Origin: Telmatactis stephensoni
Taxonomy: Eukaryota; Cnidaria; Anthozoa; Actiniaria; Isophelliidae
Assembly (NCBI GenBank): GCA_029948255.1
Contig: JALIZF010001813.1
Span: forward strand, 434,001 to 498,000
Reading direction: 5' to 3'
Length of the DNA stretch: 64,000 bases
Positions 10,285 through 21,116 of the stretch are shown one piece after another. The notes beneath the pieces are model-generated. The model was given only the letters and a program-made list of their open reading frames with translations, had not been told where the DNA came from and ran no database searches. Position numbers and translations under genes: made by a program. The first letter of the stretch is position 1. Each line of letters opens with the position of its first letter.

Positions 10285-11300
10285 AGTTTTTACCTCATAC
10301 ACAACCCGGAGCTTGTAGCGGGTTTCCTGTGGTATCACGTGTCATTTTCGCGCGCTCGTTATCACGTGATGCCAAGAGTATGGTTCTTGAAAAATGTAAT
10401 TTTTGTCCTTAAAAACTCCTTAAAAACTCCTTGAATTTTTTCAAGGAACTTCTGCACGAACCCTGCATTTTACACCCCTCCCCCCAACTGTGCATGAAAA
10501 TTGTTGAACGTGTATGTTCTGTTTCTCAAAGACTTGGCTCCTCCCCCCCCCCCAACTCCTCCCCCCCTCCAAACCTAAGGAGAAAATGGCAATCTCCAAA
10601 TATGAAAGTATTGGGGGTTGACAGCCCTGGATATATTGATTACCCAAGTATTTCAAACGTTGTTCTTGCTGAAAGCATATTGAACATGATGACTGTCATG
10701 ACCACAAAGGAAATAATTTATTATATATAAAAGGGCTTGCACCAACCACCAAATCTGTTGTCATTTATCTATAAAGTTTACCAATAGCAGACAGAGGCAA
10801 AAAAGGCAGTAATTACAAGCACACTGAAGTTGATTATCAAAAGGGACTACTTGGCTATAAAAGGGCCACCAGCAACCAGACAATATGTTTTTATGTGTTA
10901 TATAAAGTGCTTTCAAGATTTCATTAAATTGCATAATCCATTCAAGTTCTACAGAAACCTTTAGAACACATCTATTCTGATTTCAACTGTAAAAAAGATC
11001 AAACTTCAAACTGTATATATTTTAATAAAAACAGATAAGTTCAGAGTATCTTTATAGTGACTTTTTGTTGTTAAGCTTGTTAAGCTTAAGCTTAAGCTGG
11101 AAAAGATTTTGCATAAAAAACTCCACATGAATTCATTACTAACTGTAAAAACATTTTATTAGAATCGTGATAGATATTATATATTCACGATTGAAAATGT
11201 TTTATTTAAGCTTACCTTAAAAAATCAAACCTCTTTGTTTCGATGTGATTTCGTTGAGCTAGCCAGACTTTCTCAAAGTCGTCAGTCCCGTTTTTTGGCT
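10263..11300. other. Remnant of TIR element, then intergenic sequence
   Basis: 10263-10465 is the right part of the 6254-10465 element. 10466-11300 holds two poly-C runs (10546 and 10561 regions) and a short TTAAGC repeat near 11073-11100. No gene recognised. Confidence 0.5.
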
Positions 11301-11722
<422 letters not shown>

Positions 11723-12171
11723 ATCCCGAACAATAATGACTAAAATAAAGACTAAATAAGAGAGGACGACTTGTGGCAAGTCTAGTTGAAATCCTTTGAA
11801 CTCAAATCATTTCTGTCCCCAGAAAGAACTCCTATTGTTATTATTCATAATTCGGTGTTTTCAGAAGCTTAAATGATTTTATATACCTTCTCTACAACGT
11901 TTTCTTCTGCCTTTTTTTCGAGAAGTATGGTAATGTCACAGCGTTTAATTCGGCGAGACAGTCAGACTTTCGGTAAAACACACAAACAACCATCTTCTTC
12001 GAGTCCGCCATTTTGTCCAAAGGAAAACCCAAGGTTATTTGTTCCCAGGCTCCCAATGATATTAAGACTGACGACATACAATAGTTTGATATGTTTAAAA
12101 GTTACATTACATGGAAAATGGTAGATTAGTTAGTTTTCTTAATAGGCCCTTGAAAACAAGTGTTTGAGATG
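11723..12171. other. Intergenic or 3' flank of the second Gypsy element
   Basis: A 61-codon open frame on the minus strand (12077-11892) contains MADSKKMVVCVFYRKSD but has no recognised domain. A 3' LTR matching 18475-18861 was expected here and is not visible. Confidence 0.4.
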
Positions 12172-13318
12172 TTAAATTTGAGTGGGGTTAAGTGCTCTAT
12201 TGTACAAAAAGACTCTTTGTCGAGTATTTCCGGTACAATAGCTAAGACTTACGTGATTGTGGTTATGCTCTACGTCTACAATAGGATTAGCGAGAATAAG
12301 TAAGTTATTTTTAAGTGCAGTTACTGCGAGCTCAAGTTTTGGATCGCGTCGCAACTGTGAAAGAAACTCTGAAAACATAAACTGCGGCAAATGCGATGCA
12401 CCGAAGATAATTTTACTGTCAAGTTTCGTTAAGTGAGTCATAACATCTTGGATCTCAAAGTACCTCATTATAACAGAAAAAGCACGGCTGTTTTCAGTGG
12501 CAAATTTTGATAAGAAAGCCATGTTAAGGTATTCATCACAATCAACTTTGTTTGCCATCTCTTTCAACTCTATCTTCCATTCTTTGAACGTTTTGTCTAT
12601 TCCTTTCACAGCTAAAATCAGTCCATTAAGCTTAGTGTTCATGTTATCTGTAATCTTGAAGAGATGGACAACTTTACCATTTACTACATGAATCAAATGT
12701 CTAGAGGTATCCATAGCCATGGTAATACTTCTGAGTGTTGACTTTAAATTTTCCACGTGGTTTGTCTCACATGTATGACCAGTGGCTTTGTAAATGGCTC
12801 TAAAAATTCCCATGGCACCAGCATGGCAAAACCAACTTAATCTTGGTTTTCTTCTCTTACCTTTTAGCCACATACGTTCGTCAGTAGTCAAACTACGACA
12901 CTTATTAAGTGCCCACAACTTACATTTTTGTAAGCTATTGCTATATCCTCTAGGACAACTCATTCTTGATGGTATTCCAGTTTGGTAGTAAAAATATCTT
13001 CTTAGGTAAGTATCGCACTCAATCAGCGTCGAAAATCCAGGCAAGGACAAAAGTCGCTGTGCCGTTTCTTGGACTTGCAACAGTGAATTGAGTAAATGGT
13101 TGTAGAAATCGGTTTTCAATCTTGAACAATAGTAATTTGAAAAGATGATTGGTTCTCCCATTGAAAGAGTTGGCAGCTCCACTGATACGTCAATCAACTT
13201 TGTGTCATCGTAGAAGGTCAACGGTTTAGCACTGTGACTTATCACCAATGATGAAGGGTAGAATGTATTTTTTTCATTAAGTGACCCATATTGCTGAGTG
13301 GCAACGAACGACTCCGCT
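12172..13318 (-). pseudogene. Envelope-like ORF of the second Gypsy element (truncated or degraded)
   Basis: A 358-codon frame follows the pol remnant on the same strand. Features that suggest a class I fusion glycoprotein (the F/env type of errantivirus-like elements) are a basic KRRKPR cleavage-type motif at residues 131-136, a Gly/Ala-rich hydrophobic stretch right after it (137-157), a likely coiled-coil heptad region (164-215) and several cysteines before the cleavage site. The frame has no ATG. It is open upstream to a TTTTCAG acceptor at about 13319, consistent with a spliced env message. No signal peptide or C-terminal membrane anchor is visible before the stop, so as it stands it would not make a membrane protein. 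I did not recognise it by sequence similarity; the call rests on architecture and position. Confidence 0.42.
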
Positions 13319-13588
13319 GAAAATTAAGGCAAACAAGTACCACATGTTGAAACTGCACATGTAATGGACCTATGAGAAATCAGGTAAACTTTCATTTATA
13401 ATACGAAATGATTTCAAGAATATACTAATTTTATTAACATTAATACTTTATTTGTATAAACTATAAACTACGTACAATTTATTTGTATTACGTATTACAC
13501 AATTTATTTATATTAACTGTTACATGAATGCTTTAACAGAATAACTACTATTACAACTTAACTCCTTAATTACACATTTATAACACTG

Positions 13589-14539
13589 TTAGCCTGGACA
13601 AAAGATGACGCCTTCAGGAATAGGCCTTGGGTGAGCTATGTAGTAGTTCCTTATCCGCTCCATTTCTTCAGCCCAGACGGACTGGAATTTTCTTATTCCC
13701 TCGATTAAAGCTAAACATTCTCTTTCTGTAGTTGAATAATTCTGCTCTGCCTGAGTAAAATTACGACCATTGTAAGCAATAGCTCTTTCTAAACCATCAT
13801 GTGTTATTTGTGCTAAAGCCATTCCTATACCCGTTGAACTTGCATCAACAAACAGGTGAAATTCTCTGGTAAAATCTGGATACACTAGTATGGGCACAGT
13901 TGTTAAAGCTGATTTTAAGGTATGAAAAGCTTCTTGGCATTCAGCACTCCATTCAAACTTTACAGATTTCTTTGTAAGGTGATTTAGAGGATGGGCTATA
14001 TGTGCAAAATTCTTAATAAATCTTCTATAATAGTTTGCCAATCCAAGAAAACGTTTTAGCTCTTTATAATTATTCGGAACTGGAAATTCCTCTACTGCTT
14101 TGATTTTACTTAGACACGGTTTAATGCCACTAGGTGTTACTAGGTGATCTAAATATTCAAGCTCTTGTTTGGCAAATTCGCATTTCTTTGGGTTTAACTT
14201 GAGATTGGCGTCACGCAATGTTGAGAATACTTCTTCAAGGTGCTTCAAATGGTCATTAGCAGACTTTGAAAATATGATTATGTCATCAATGTAGATAAGT
14301 GCGCTCTTGTACTCTAAGCCTCGCAAAATGTGACCCATTAAACGTTGGAACAATGCTGGTGAGTTTGTTAAACCAAACGGCAAGACTTGAAATTCATACA
14401 AACCATTATGAGTAACAAATGCTGACTTATCTTTAGTAGCTGGGTCTAATGGTATCTGCCAATAACCGGACTTTAAGTCTAAGGTTGTAAAGTACTGGGT
14501 TCCACACAAACTATCTAAAACTTCAGATATTAAAGGCAA
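13589..14539 (-). pseudogene. Gypsy reverse transcriptase, RNase H start
   Basis: FTTLDLKSGYWQIPLD, LPFGLTNSPALFQRLM and YIDDIIIFSKS are the RT palm motifs; the YIDD active site is intact. FLGLANYYRRFIKNF is the thumb. FHLFVDASSTGIGMAL and YSTTERECLALI are the beginning of RNase H. The frame then runs into unrelated sequence and stops (FCPG), so RNase H is truncated and integrase is missing. Confidence 0.92.
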
Positions 14540-14556
14540 GGAAAGTGAATCCTTTT

Positions 14557-14778
14557 TTATCCTGCATTTACTTTTCTATAATCTGCACAAAAACGCATTT
14601 CTCCATTTTTCTTTTTGACTAGAACAGAACTAGACCAACTGCTTGTTGAAGGCTGGGCAATATTCAAATCACACATCTCCTTAACTTGTCTGTCTATTTC
14701 TTTTCTGTTTTCTGGTGAAGTCTGATAAGGTCTTTGTTGAATTGGAACTTGATCACCGGTTAGAATTGTGTGCTGCAC
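14557..14778 (-). pseudogene. Gypsy RT N-terminal fingers
   Basis: Contains QQRPYQTSPENRKEIDRQ and SSWSSSVLVKKKNGEMRFC, the classic start of the Gypsy RT domain. A short frame break separates it from the palm at 14539. Confidence 0.88.
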
Positions 14779-14792
14779 TAACGTTGTTCGGC

Positions 14793-15227
14793 CTAAATCC
14801 TGCAGTTTATTAGCAAAAATATCACGAGAGTCATATAATAAATCACGTAAATTCGCTTTGTCTGGACCGGAAAAAGCCGACTGGGAAATGTCCGAAGTGA
14901 AGAGTAGTCACGTTCCGTTTGTTCTTGTATGTTTACCTGCATTGCGTGAGCATTCCTTTTGCCATCTAATTCAAAGGTTTCAATGTTCGGGTCAACAGAA
15001 CTGAATGTCGCCAACTTCGTTCTTCTATAAATTCTAACTGGTTTAGCAGTTGGATTCATTAATCGTATCGGGACTGTATTCTCACTTGATAACTTAACAA
15101 GCTCTGCTGCACCAATGATAGAGTACTTTTCTGGCAATTCTGCTCTAGCACTTATCAAACAAGTGGTGTCTTGTTGCAATACTTCATCAAGCTTTCCTGC
15201 TATGATAGTCTCTGATTGTGGAGGCAA
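14793..15227 (-). pseudogene. Gypsy protease-RT spacer region
   Basis: VKLSSENTVPIRLMNPTAKP and IYRRTKLATFS match the segment found between protease and RT in this Gypsy lineage. The frame is broken at both ends. Confidence 0.6.
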
Positions 15228-15392
15228 AATAAAAGTAAAAGGAGCATGTACTGCGTAGGACTTCTCTTTTCTGTGTTGTTCATAACTGCTGGTATATCAT
15301 CGATTTCCGGAAAAGGAAAATTAGGTTAATTGTTTAGAGTTTCATGAAAATCTGTCGACTTAGGCACTAAAGTAAATATTCCTTCAAAAAGA

Positions 15393-15980
15393 TCAGACAG
15401 AAATAAACTGATTAAGTAAATCTCTTCCTAAAATAAAGTCGTAACTCAAATTCCTAATTACTACTGCTCGTAGACTAAAAACATTATCTTGTACTTGTAA
15501 AGTTACACTAGTTTCCCTTAACACATTTAGAGGTTTTCCGTTGACACTTTCTACTGCCGTCAAACAATTACATGATAATAACTGATGATTATGTTTGAGC
15601 TTCTGCCAAATCTTGTCGCTCCAACATGTCATTGTCGCTCCAGTATTGACCAGTAAGGTAACATCCACATCGCCAATTTTGCCTTTTAACATTGAATTAA
15701 TTGGGTTTCCACTTAGTTTAATTACACTGATACGATTGACCCTTGTTGCGGCGGTTTGGCCCTTTTCCTGTTTAATTTCAGTTTGCTGATTTTCTTTGTT
15801 AATTGTTGGCTGAACCTTACGACTACCTTGAACTTGACACTGCGTAGACGTCATTGCAGAATCTTGTTGTACAGTAGTTCTAACTAAAGGCTCGCCTTTT
15901 GCACTTTCTTGTGAAATTTGTTGTATTTGTGCGCGCTGTTTTTGTAACAAATTTTGTGCTTCAAAAGACTTTAGATACAA
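15393..15980 (-). pseudogene. Gypsy aspartic protease
   Basis: After a Gln-rich linker the block reads VDVTLLVNTGATMTCWS, then DFILGRDLL near the end. This is the fold of a retropepsin. The catalytic Asp of the D-T/S-G motif is replaced by Asn (NTGA), which should abolish activity. Confidence 0.8.
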
Positions 15981-16151
15981 CTGATCTCTTATTGAGTTTG
16001 CGCAAACTTCATCTTTTGTTTCTTTTTTTTTGTCATTATGTACAAGGCTGGCTTCTTTGATGGCGTTACTCTTTCGCCGAAACGTTTGCGTTTTTTTATT
16101 TCTTGATTTAGTTTAGGCATAGAATTGTCACGGGCCCCCATCCTATGATTA

Positions 16152-16557
16152 CTAGAAGATAGCTCTATGATGAGAGCCCCCTCTAGTTTTCCTGGGGCTT
16201 ATGTTGTATACTATGCACTGGAAATTCTTGATTAGGGAGATTTGCAGGGTTCTGCTGTCATCGATTGCTGGTACTTTGGTTTTGATTTCGATTGCGGTTG
16301 AAATTTCTTTGGCTTTGATCCTGACGTTGAGTATTTTGAGCAAAATAAGATCTACAATTATAAATAGCATGACCTCGTTTACCACAATAGCCACAAATAA
16401 TGACACCGGTTGTTCTTCTACCTCTTGCAAAACTACCTGAATAACTACAATTCTGTCCAACTCTATTTGCATTTTGACTCTGGCCTTGACTCCTAAACTG
16501 TTGTTGAATTTCCTCTCTTACTATTTGCCTAATATCAGGAGTCGCTGTTGACGGCAT
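16152..16557 (-). pseudogene. Gypsy nucleocapsid (CCHC knuckle)
   Basis: CGYCGKRGHAIYNC is a perfect C-x2-C-x4-H-x4-C nucleic-acid-binding knuckle. Its frame is the same as that of gag upstream, separated only by a TAG stop (SGQQ-stop-DSMPST). Open sequence in two frames continues to 16152. Confidence 0.8.
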
Positions 16558-16563
16558 TGAATC

Positions 16564-17448
16564 CTATTGCTGGCCACTTTGTGGTGCTGCATATTGCAAA
16601 TTCTGCTGTGGTAGGCTAGGGAAATTTAGGCCATTTATTGTAGGGTCTAAGTTACTAGGTATTGAGCTTGAAAAAGGCATATTCCTGAATTGCGTGCCAG
16701 CATTGATCGCACTTTCACTTGGCTTAGAGATTGCTGCAACTGTTGATTTTGGCATCTGGCCAAGGCTAGCTGAGGCCAACCCAGATTCCTTCAGTTGTTG
16801 GATGATTTCTTGCGATAGTTTTTTCGTATCAACTAGTGCACTGCTACAATCTGCTGACATAACTTCTTTCAATTTCGCAAAATTTTCTGCTGCCTCGAAT
16901 GTAGCTAGTTCTCGCAATGCAACATACTCTTTTATGTCTCTGCGCAGGCCTTTGACAAAATGATGAAGCCATTCCGAAGGCAGCAAGTTAAGCCTACTGC
17001 ATTGCTTACGAATATCAGTAGCGTAACTACTTAGCAGTTCTCCCTCTTTTTGCTTTCTCTCATTTAAAATTTGTCTTAAGCGCCAGTTAGAAGCTGTTGA
17101 GGCAAACTGTTTTTCTAGAGCGCCTACAAGTTGATCATAGTTCAAGCTGCCAGAGTCGGGCAGAGAAGTAAACCAAATACTAGCAGCTCCTTTAAGATAT
17201 AATGGAAGCGCTTTAAAATGCTTTTCTTTTGTCCGTCCACACATTTCGGGAGCGCGAGTGTAATTGTTAATAAAACTGTGAACATCTTCATTCTCCTCCC
17301 CTTTAAACGTAGGAAAGCTAAAGACTCCCCTAAATCCTAATGACTCTTGGCAAGCGGTATGCAAAGCGGTCATTCTTCGTTCATGATCTTCATGTTCAAA
17401 CCTTAAGTTTTCCAATTGTCTTTCTAAAGATTCTTCCATCTGGCGCAT
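16564..17448 (-). CDS. gag: Gypsy gag (capsid)
   Basis: 295 codons. The central block (FSFPTFKGEENEDVHSFI, LYLKGAASIWFTSL, LEKQFAS, RKQKEGELLSSYATDI) is the retrotransposon gag domain that forms the capsid. The start ATG at 17448 directly abuts the TGA of the preceding ORF in the same frame. The end is a TAG four codons before the nucleocapsid ORF, also in frame. Either a multi-stop readthrough layout or decay explains this. Confidence 0.8.
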   Translation of the reverse strand: MRQMEESLERQLENLRFEHEDHERRMTALHTACQESLGFRGVFSFPTFKGEENEDVHSFINNYTRAPEMCGRTKEKHFKALPLYLKGAASIWFTSLPDSGSLNYDQLVGALEKQFASTASNWRLRQILNERKQKEGELLSSYATDIRKQCSRLNLLPSEWLHHFVKGLRRDIKEYVALRELATFEAAENFAKLKEVMSADCSSALVDTKKLSQEIIQQLKESGLASASLGQMPKSTVAAISKPSESAINAGTQFRNMPFSSSIPSNLDPTINGLNFPSLPQQNLQYAAPQSGQQ

Positions 17449-18159
17449 TCAATCTAAAGGGGAATTTGAACCATCTGATTCTAATTGTTGTTGATGTCCA
17501 GAAGTTTCAGTTTCTGCGCTAAATTTTGGGTGTTGCCTGCGGAGTATATACGTTGAGCCACTAAAATCTGGTAAATTCTCTTCGTTTCGTTGAATAACAA
17601 CGTCGTCTTCAAAAGGATTTATCGTAACGTGCTCATGACCAATGTCCTCTTCAGGCGGTTCATATATTTCTAACCACTCTTCAGGCGGAGGAGGCAATTC
17701 TTCAGGCACAGTTGTAAATTTCTCAAAGAAAGGGGGTTGAGGAGGACGAGGCTGAGGAGGACGTTTAACTGCTGTTTGTAAATTGCTTGCTGCAAAAGCG
17801 ATATTTTCTGCGCTAGTTTCTAACGTAAGCGGTACACGCGATCTTATCCTAGGTAAAACATTAGCAGATGAAACTGTTGGGTCCTGCGTTGGACTTGCGT
17901 CGTTGTCTTCAGCAACTCGGCTAAGATGTGAAAACGAATAAGATTTTTGCACTGGAGTACTTTTGGCGTCGGGTGAGATACGAAGTAACTGTCGCGCAGA
18001 TTGAAAGAATTTCTTAACAGGGCTAGGCCTTTTTGGCTCGTCCGGACACTCACAGACCTCTTCTTCTGCTGAAACGGCTTCTGTCGCTCGAGCTTTACTT
18101 CGAGTCCACAGTTTGAAAACAGTTAACAAACTTAGCAAATAACAAAAAGGTGCAGACAA
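17449..18159 (-). CDS. ORF1 upstream of gag, proline-rich, N-terminal hydrophobic segment
   Basis: 237 codons starting MSAPFCYLLSLLTVFKLW, a hydrophobic stretch followed by basic residues (signal-anchor-like). The middle is rich in Pro/Pro-Gln (PPQPRPPQPP, LPPPPEEW) and acidic residues. It ends in TGA immediately followed, in the same frame, by the gag ATG. It may be an N-terminal gag extension (matrix-like) reached by readthrough, or a separate leader protein. No family is recognised. Confidence 0.5.
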   Translation of the reverse strand: MSAPFCYLLSLLTVFKLWTRSKARATEAVSAEEEVCECPDEPKRPSPVKKFFQSARQLLRISPDAKSTPVQKSYSFSHLSRVAEDNDASPTQDPTVSSANVLPRIRSRVPLTLETSAENIAFAASNLQTAVKRPPQPRPPQPPFFEKFTTVPEELPPPPEEWLEIYEPPEEDIGHEHVTINPFEDDVVIQRNEENLPDFSGSTYILRRQHPKFSAETETSGHQQQLESDGSNSPLD

Positions 18160-18474
18160 TTAAAATGCTAAAACGCTATGCTTCCAGAGCTTGCCTATGG
18201 TGCCGCGGAGACAACCAAAACAAAAGCGCAGAAACCACAGGTTAACACTAACGGCAAGTTAAATAGCAATTAACTACGGTGTTAAAAGATAAGATAAAAT
18301 ATGAACAATAAAATTAAGTTAAGAATGACATACCACTATGATTAAACAACAATAAGAATACGTAAATAATATCTTGTGGCAATGGAAAATCCAGAGAACA
18401 AGTAAAAAATCAAGCAACCACAAAAATCACAATAAAAGAACTCAACAAACCTCGCACTAGGTTCTCCACCAATT
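18160..18474 (-). other. Leader of the second Gypsy element with primer-site candidate
   Basis: In sense, the LTR end CGGTACCGCAACA is followed by AAATTGGTGGAGAACC (18474-18459), which has the position and the TGG start of a tRNA primer-binding site. The rest is untranslated leader, with no ORF recognised. Confidence 0.45.
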
Positions 18475-18861
18475 TGTTGCGGTACCGATTGATCTACAAG
18501 CTTTATTAAGTTCTAAAAGACGATTCGGCTCTTCTTGCTCTGCTTACTTTATTACTCTTCTGGTAACTTCTAATCTCTCTAAAAACTATTAACTCTTACA
18601 GCTTATTTACCTAGATAAGCTCTTTGTTTAAAAGTGAAATACTTTCCTTTTTAGGAATAGGGTTTAAGCTGTAAGGATTGACAATTGCTGAGAAGGGGAA
18701 CTCCCTAATTAATATTTAGTTAGCCTTGAACTTGCGAATGGCAATTACTAAAAAAGGGGGAATTCCCTACTTAAAATCTAGTTAGCCTTAAAATTCAATT
18801 ACAAATGTGTCGTAAACAGGAACTAAATTAACTTTCACTATAACGACGTCCACGGTCGACA
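18475..18861 (-). repeat. Probable 5' LTR of the second Gypsy element
   Basis: In sense this 387-bp block starts TGTCGACCGTGG and ends TACCGCAACA, the TG..CA rule. It is followed by a plausible primer site. There is no second copy to compare it with, so the outer boundary is a best guess. Confidence 0.45.
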
Positions 18862-19589
18862 TTGAAAACAGTCCTACAATTATTAACGACTAAACTGTTC
18901 AGAACTACAAACTTAGATTTATGAAATGTTTAAATCAGGCTAACTTTTGCTAAAAAAGCATCTGCTGTTTTGACATTATTGAGTTAACATTAAAATGCTT
19001 TTGGGCGTGGCATAACAACTGCTCAAATCTACCCAAGACTCTGAGTATGTCGTAAATAGCATTTCACAAATATGAAAGGTTGTCCATTAACTCGTTGTTA
19101 CCCGCCATGTTTGAGTCACTGGCAAGTACCAGGTTTTTGTAGGGGGAGAGGGTAAGTGAGAATTTCGACTTGCCTGAGCCCACATATGGCTGGATTGCGG
19201 TTGGATGTTATATACAAGCATGTTTTAAAGTTGATTGTTTAATAATATAAAGTACAATGTTGAATTGCAAAAACTGCAAAGAAGAATAATTCAAAGTACA
19301 CTGTTAAATCGTGAAAACTACAAAGTTGAATTGCAAAATCGTCAACATTGAATAACATAAGGTACGATGTTAAATTGTGAAAAATACAAAGTTGGATTGC
19401 AAAAGGTACAATGTTCTAGTGTAAAAACTACAAAGATGAATAATTAAAAGTACAATGTTGAATTTTAAAAGCTACGAAGTTGAATCGAGCTATACTAACA
19501 AGTGAAATCTTGAATGTTAAATAATATAAATAATAATAATATAAACAATACAATGATGAATTAGTTAGGTTGAATTTTGGGAATGTACA
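18862..19589. repeat. Degenerate minisatellite in intergenic sequence
   Basis: From about 19235 to 19480 the motifs AAAGTACAATGTTGAATTG and ACTACAAAGTTGAA recur every 30-60 bp with many changes. 18862-19234 holds nothing else recognisable. Confidence 0.55.
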
Positions 19590-19790
19590 CCATAGTTATG
19601 CTCTTCGCAGAAATAACAAACTTCTTCTGAAGCCATTCAGACTTATAAAACTCTGGGTGATAGGGCCTTTGCTGCAGCCTCCCCGTCTGTCTTCATTGCA
19701 CTGCCTCACCATATTAGAGAAGAATACACTAATGCCTCAAAGTGCATTTTTAAATGTTTCTGGTTACTGGTCACATTTATATATATGATA
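19590..19790 (+). pseudogene. 3' end of a LINE reverse-transcriptase ORF
   Basis: Across two frames the sequence reads YALRRNNKLLLKPF then GDRAFAAASPSVFIALPHHI. This matches the conserved C-terminus of non-LTR retrotransposon ORF2 (GDRAF..AAP..WN.LP..IR). A one-base shift separates the halves. The upstream RT is absent. Confidence 0.6.
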
Positions 19791-20007
19791 TGTGTATATA
19801 TATTTTTGTTCAATAAACCTGGGCAATACTTATTAGACATGTTAACACAATTAATGCGACTGTATTATGCAGAAACTATAAAATTACTATTTGCTGTATC
19901 CTACAAATAGATTCAAACAGGCAATTAGTAGTGCCCAAGTTCAAGCTCTAGTTCAGTCTCACTGAGTCATATTTTTCTGAAGACAAGCGTCAATAACAAA
20001 ACCATCT

Positions 20008-20622
20008 TTATCGTACCTCTGTACGTAATGAAATTGTGGCTTTCTCTTTATTCAGCAAATAATCTATTATTAGTGGAGTGTTTTGGGTTATTACGACACT
20101 TGCTTTGCCTTTATAATGGTAAAACATACAACCGTCATGTGGAACTTTTTCAATATTTCTCTGAGAGAGAAAATTCTCACTTGAAAACCTAGCAGGTGAC
20201 CAAACTTTACTGGCTGTTTGGTGCTTGGTTATACAGATATTGATTTTTTGGCCATTTGTTTCAGTATGAACATCTCCACTGTACCCCACAATCAGAACCA
20301 AAACATGCTTGAACATGGGGTATAGAATAAATAATGAGATTGGTGTCACGAGACCCGTCATGTGAGATATTGTGAGCTTGGAGGATATTGAAGTCCCGAT
20401 TTCTTTCAGAAAGCTGCCTAGCATTGGCCCAAGCAGCTCAATTTTGTTGCTTGTAATTTCCTCTAATACAGGGTCGAGGTTCTGCACTCTGTAGTTTGGA
20501 TTTCCCTCTGTGAATTGAATGCTAAACTTCATCTCAAAAAGGGTCTTGTTCCAAAATCTTTTACCCCATTCACTTTCCCCTTCCATGCCAATGGAAGCAA
20601 GCATTAATTTGTTTGATGACAT
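20008..20622 (-). CDS. Hypothetical protein, 204 aa
   Basis: A single ATG-started frame (MSSNKLMLASIGMEGESEWG...) ending in TGA-type context at 20008. The mid part has a hydrophobic stretch (ISLFILYPMFKHVLVLIVGY) that could be a membrane or buried segment. No known domain recognised. Nearby on the same strand lie a coiled-coil exon (20790-21116) and an OB-fold relic (21559-21983), so all three may belong to one decayed transposon or gene. Confidence 0.45.
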   Translation of the reverse strand: MSSNKLMLASIGMEGESEWGKRFWNKTLFEMKFSIQFTEGNPNYRVQNLDPVLEEITSNKIELLGPMLGSFLKEIGTSISSKLTISHMTGLVTPISLFILYPMFKHVLVLIVGYSGDVHTETNGQKINICITKHQTASKVWSPARFSSENFLSQRNIEKVPHDGCMFYHYKGKASVVITQNTPLIIDYLLNKEKATISLRTEVR

Positions 20623-20789
20623 TTTTGCGCTGTGTTCCTAGTTTGCCGTGATTTGTCTATATTAAGCGATGATCTCTTAAACTCAAATCATTTAAGAATG
20701 ATAACAGGCTCCTTTATATTTGTTTTTTTTTTCTTACTTTATCATACAAGCAAAACCCCGTTTGTGACTGTACACGTTTGAAAATTAAC

Positions 20790-21116
20790 CTAAGCTAAAT
20801 TTCGTGTGAATGTAGAAGTCACATCTTGAGCTGAATCGATCATAAACAGGAACAACCACATCTCAACAATTAATCCTACCTTACAATCTAATCTTCTTAG
20901 TTGGGCTTTTTTAGCCAGCAGCAACGTTTCTTTTTCCTCCCTTTCCCTTTTGAGCTGTTCCAACTCTTTGTCCAGATCTTGAAGGCAATGGTTGTTCATC
21001 AGCTGCTCTTCACGTTTCTCCTTCTCCGTTGTCTTCTGTGTTGGTCTATACGATACCTTCCCATTCTTTAGATTTTCAAGCACATTCAAGGAGAATGCAT
21101 GGCGAATCAAGAACAA
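20790..21116 (-). CDS. Coiled-coil exon of an unrecognised gene
   Basis: Contains DLDKELEQLKREREEKETLL, a strong heptad pattern, and ends RRLDCK before a GTAGGA donor at about 20880. Only the part upstream of the donor (about 21090-20881) is likely to be coding. Function unknown. Confidence 0.4.
   Translation of the reverse strand: MFLIRHAFSLNVLENLKNGKVSYRPTQKTTEKEKREEQLMNNHCLQDLDKELEQLKREREEKETLLLAKKAQLRRLDCKVGLIVEMWLFLFMIDSAQDVTSTFTRNLA

Larger units (their letters stand above)
6254..10465. mobile_element. TIR element (CAGGGTYCGTGCAG ends), split by a Gypsy insertion
   Basis: The left terminus CAGGGTCCGTGCAGGTCCTT is mirrored by the right terminus, whose reverse complement is CAGGGTTCGTGCAGAAGTTC. 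Both ends continue into matching CTCCTTGAAAAGT / ACTCCTTAAAAAC repeats. CATTTT lies immediately outside both ends (6248-6253 and 10466-10471) and looks like a 6-bp target-site duplication. The interior is a remnant of roughly 0.2 kb on each side of the Gypsy element. No transposase of its own remains, so it was probably a non-autonomous copy before the Gypsy landed. Confidence 0.65.
12172..18861 (-). mobile_element. Second Gypsy-type element with probable 5' LTR and env-like ORF, lacking integrase
   Basis: On the minus strand the order is probable 5' LTR, leader, ORF1, gag, zinc knuckle, protease, RT, start of RNase H, gap, env-like ORF. RNase H breaks off at about 13670. No integrase is found between there and the env-like ORF, so a deletion of well over 1 kb is likely. 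No 3' LTR is seen. Several in-frame stops and frame changes mark it as inactive. Confidence 0.75.
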
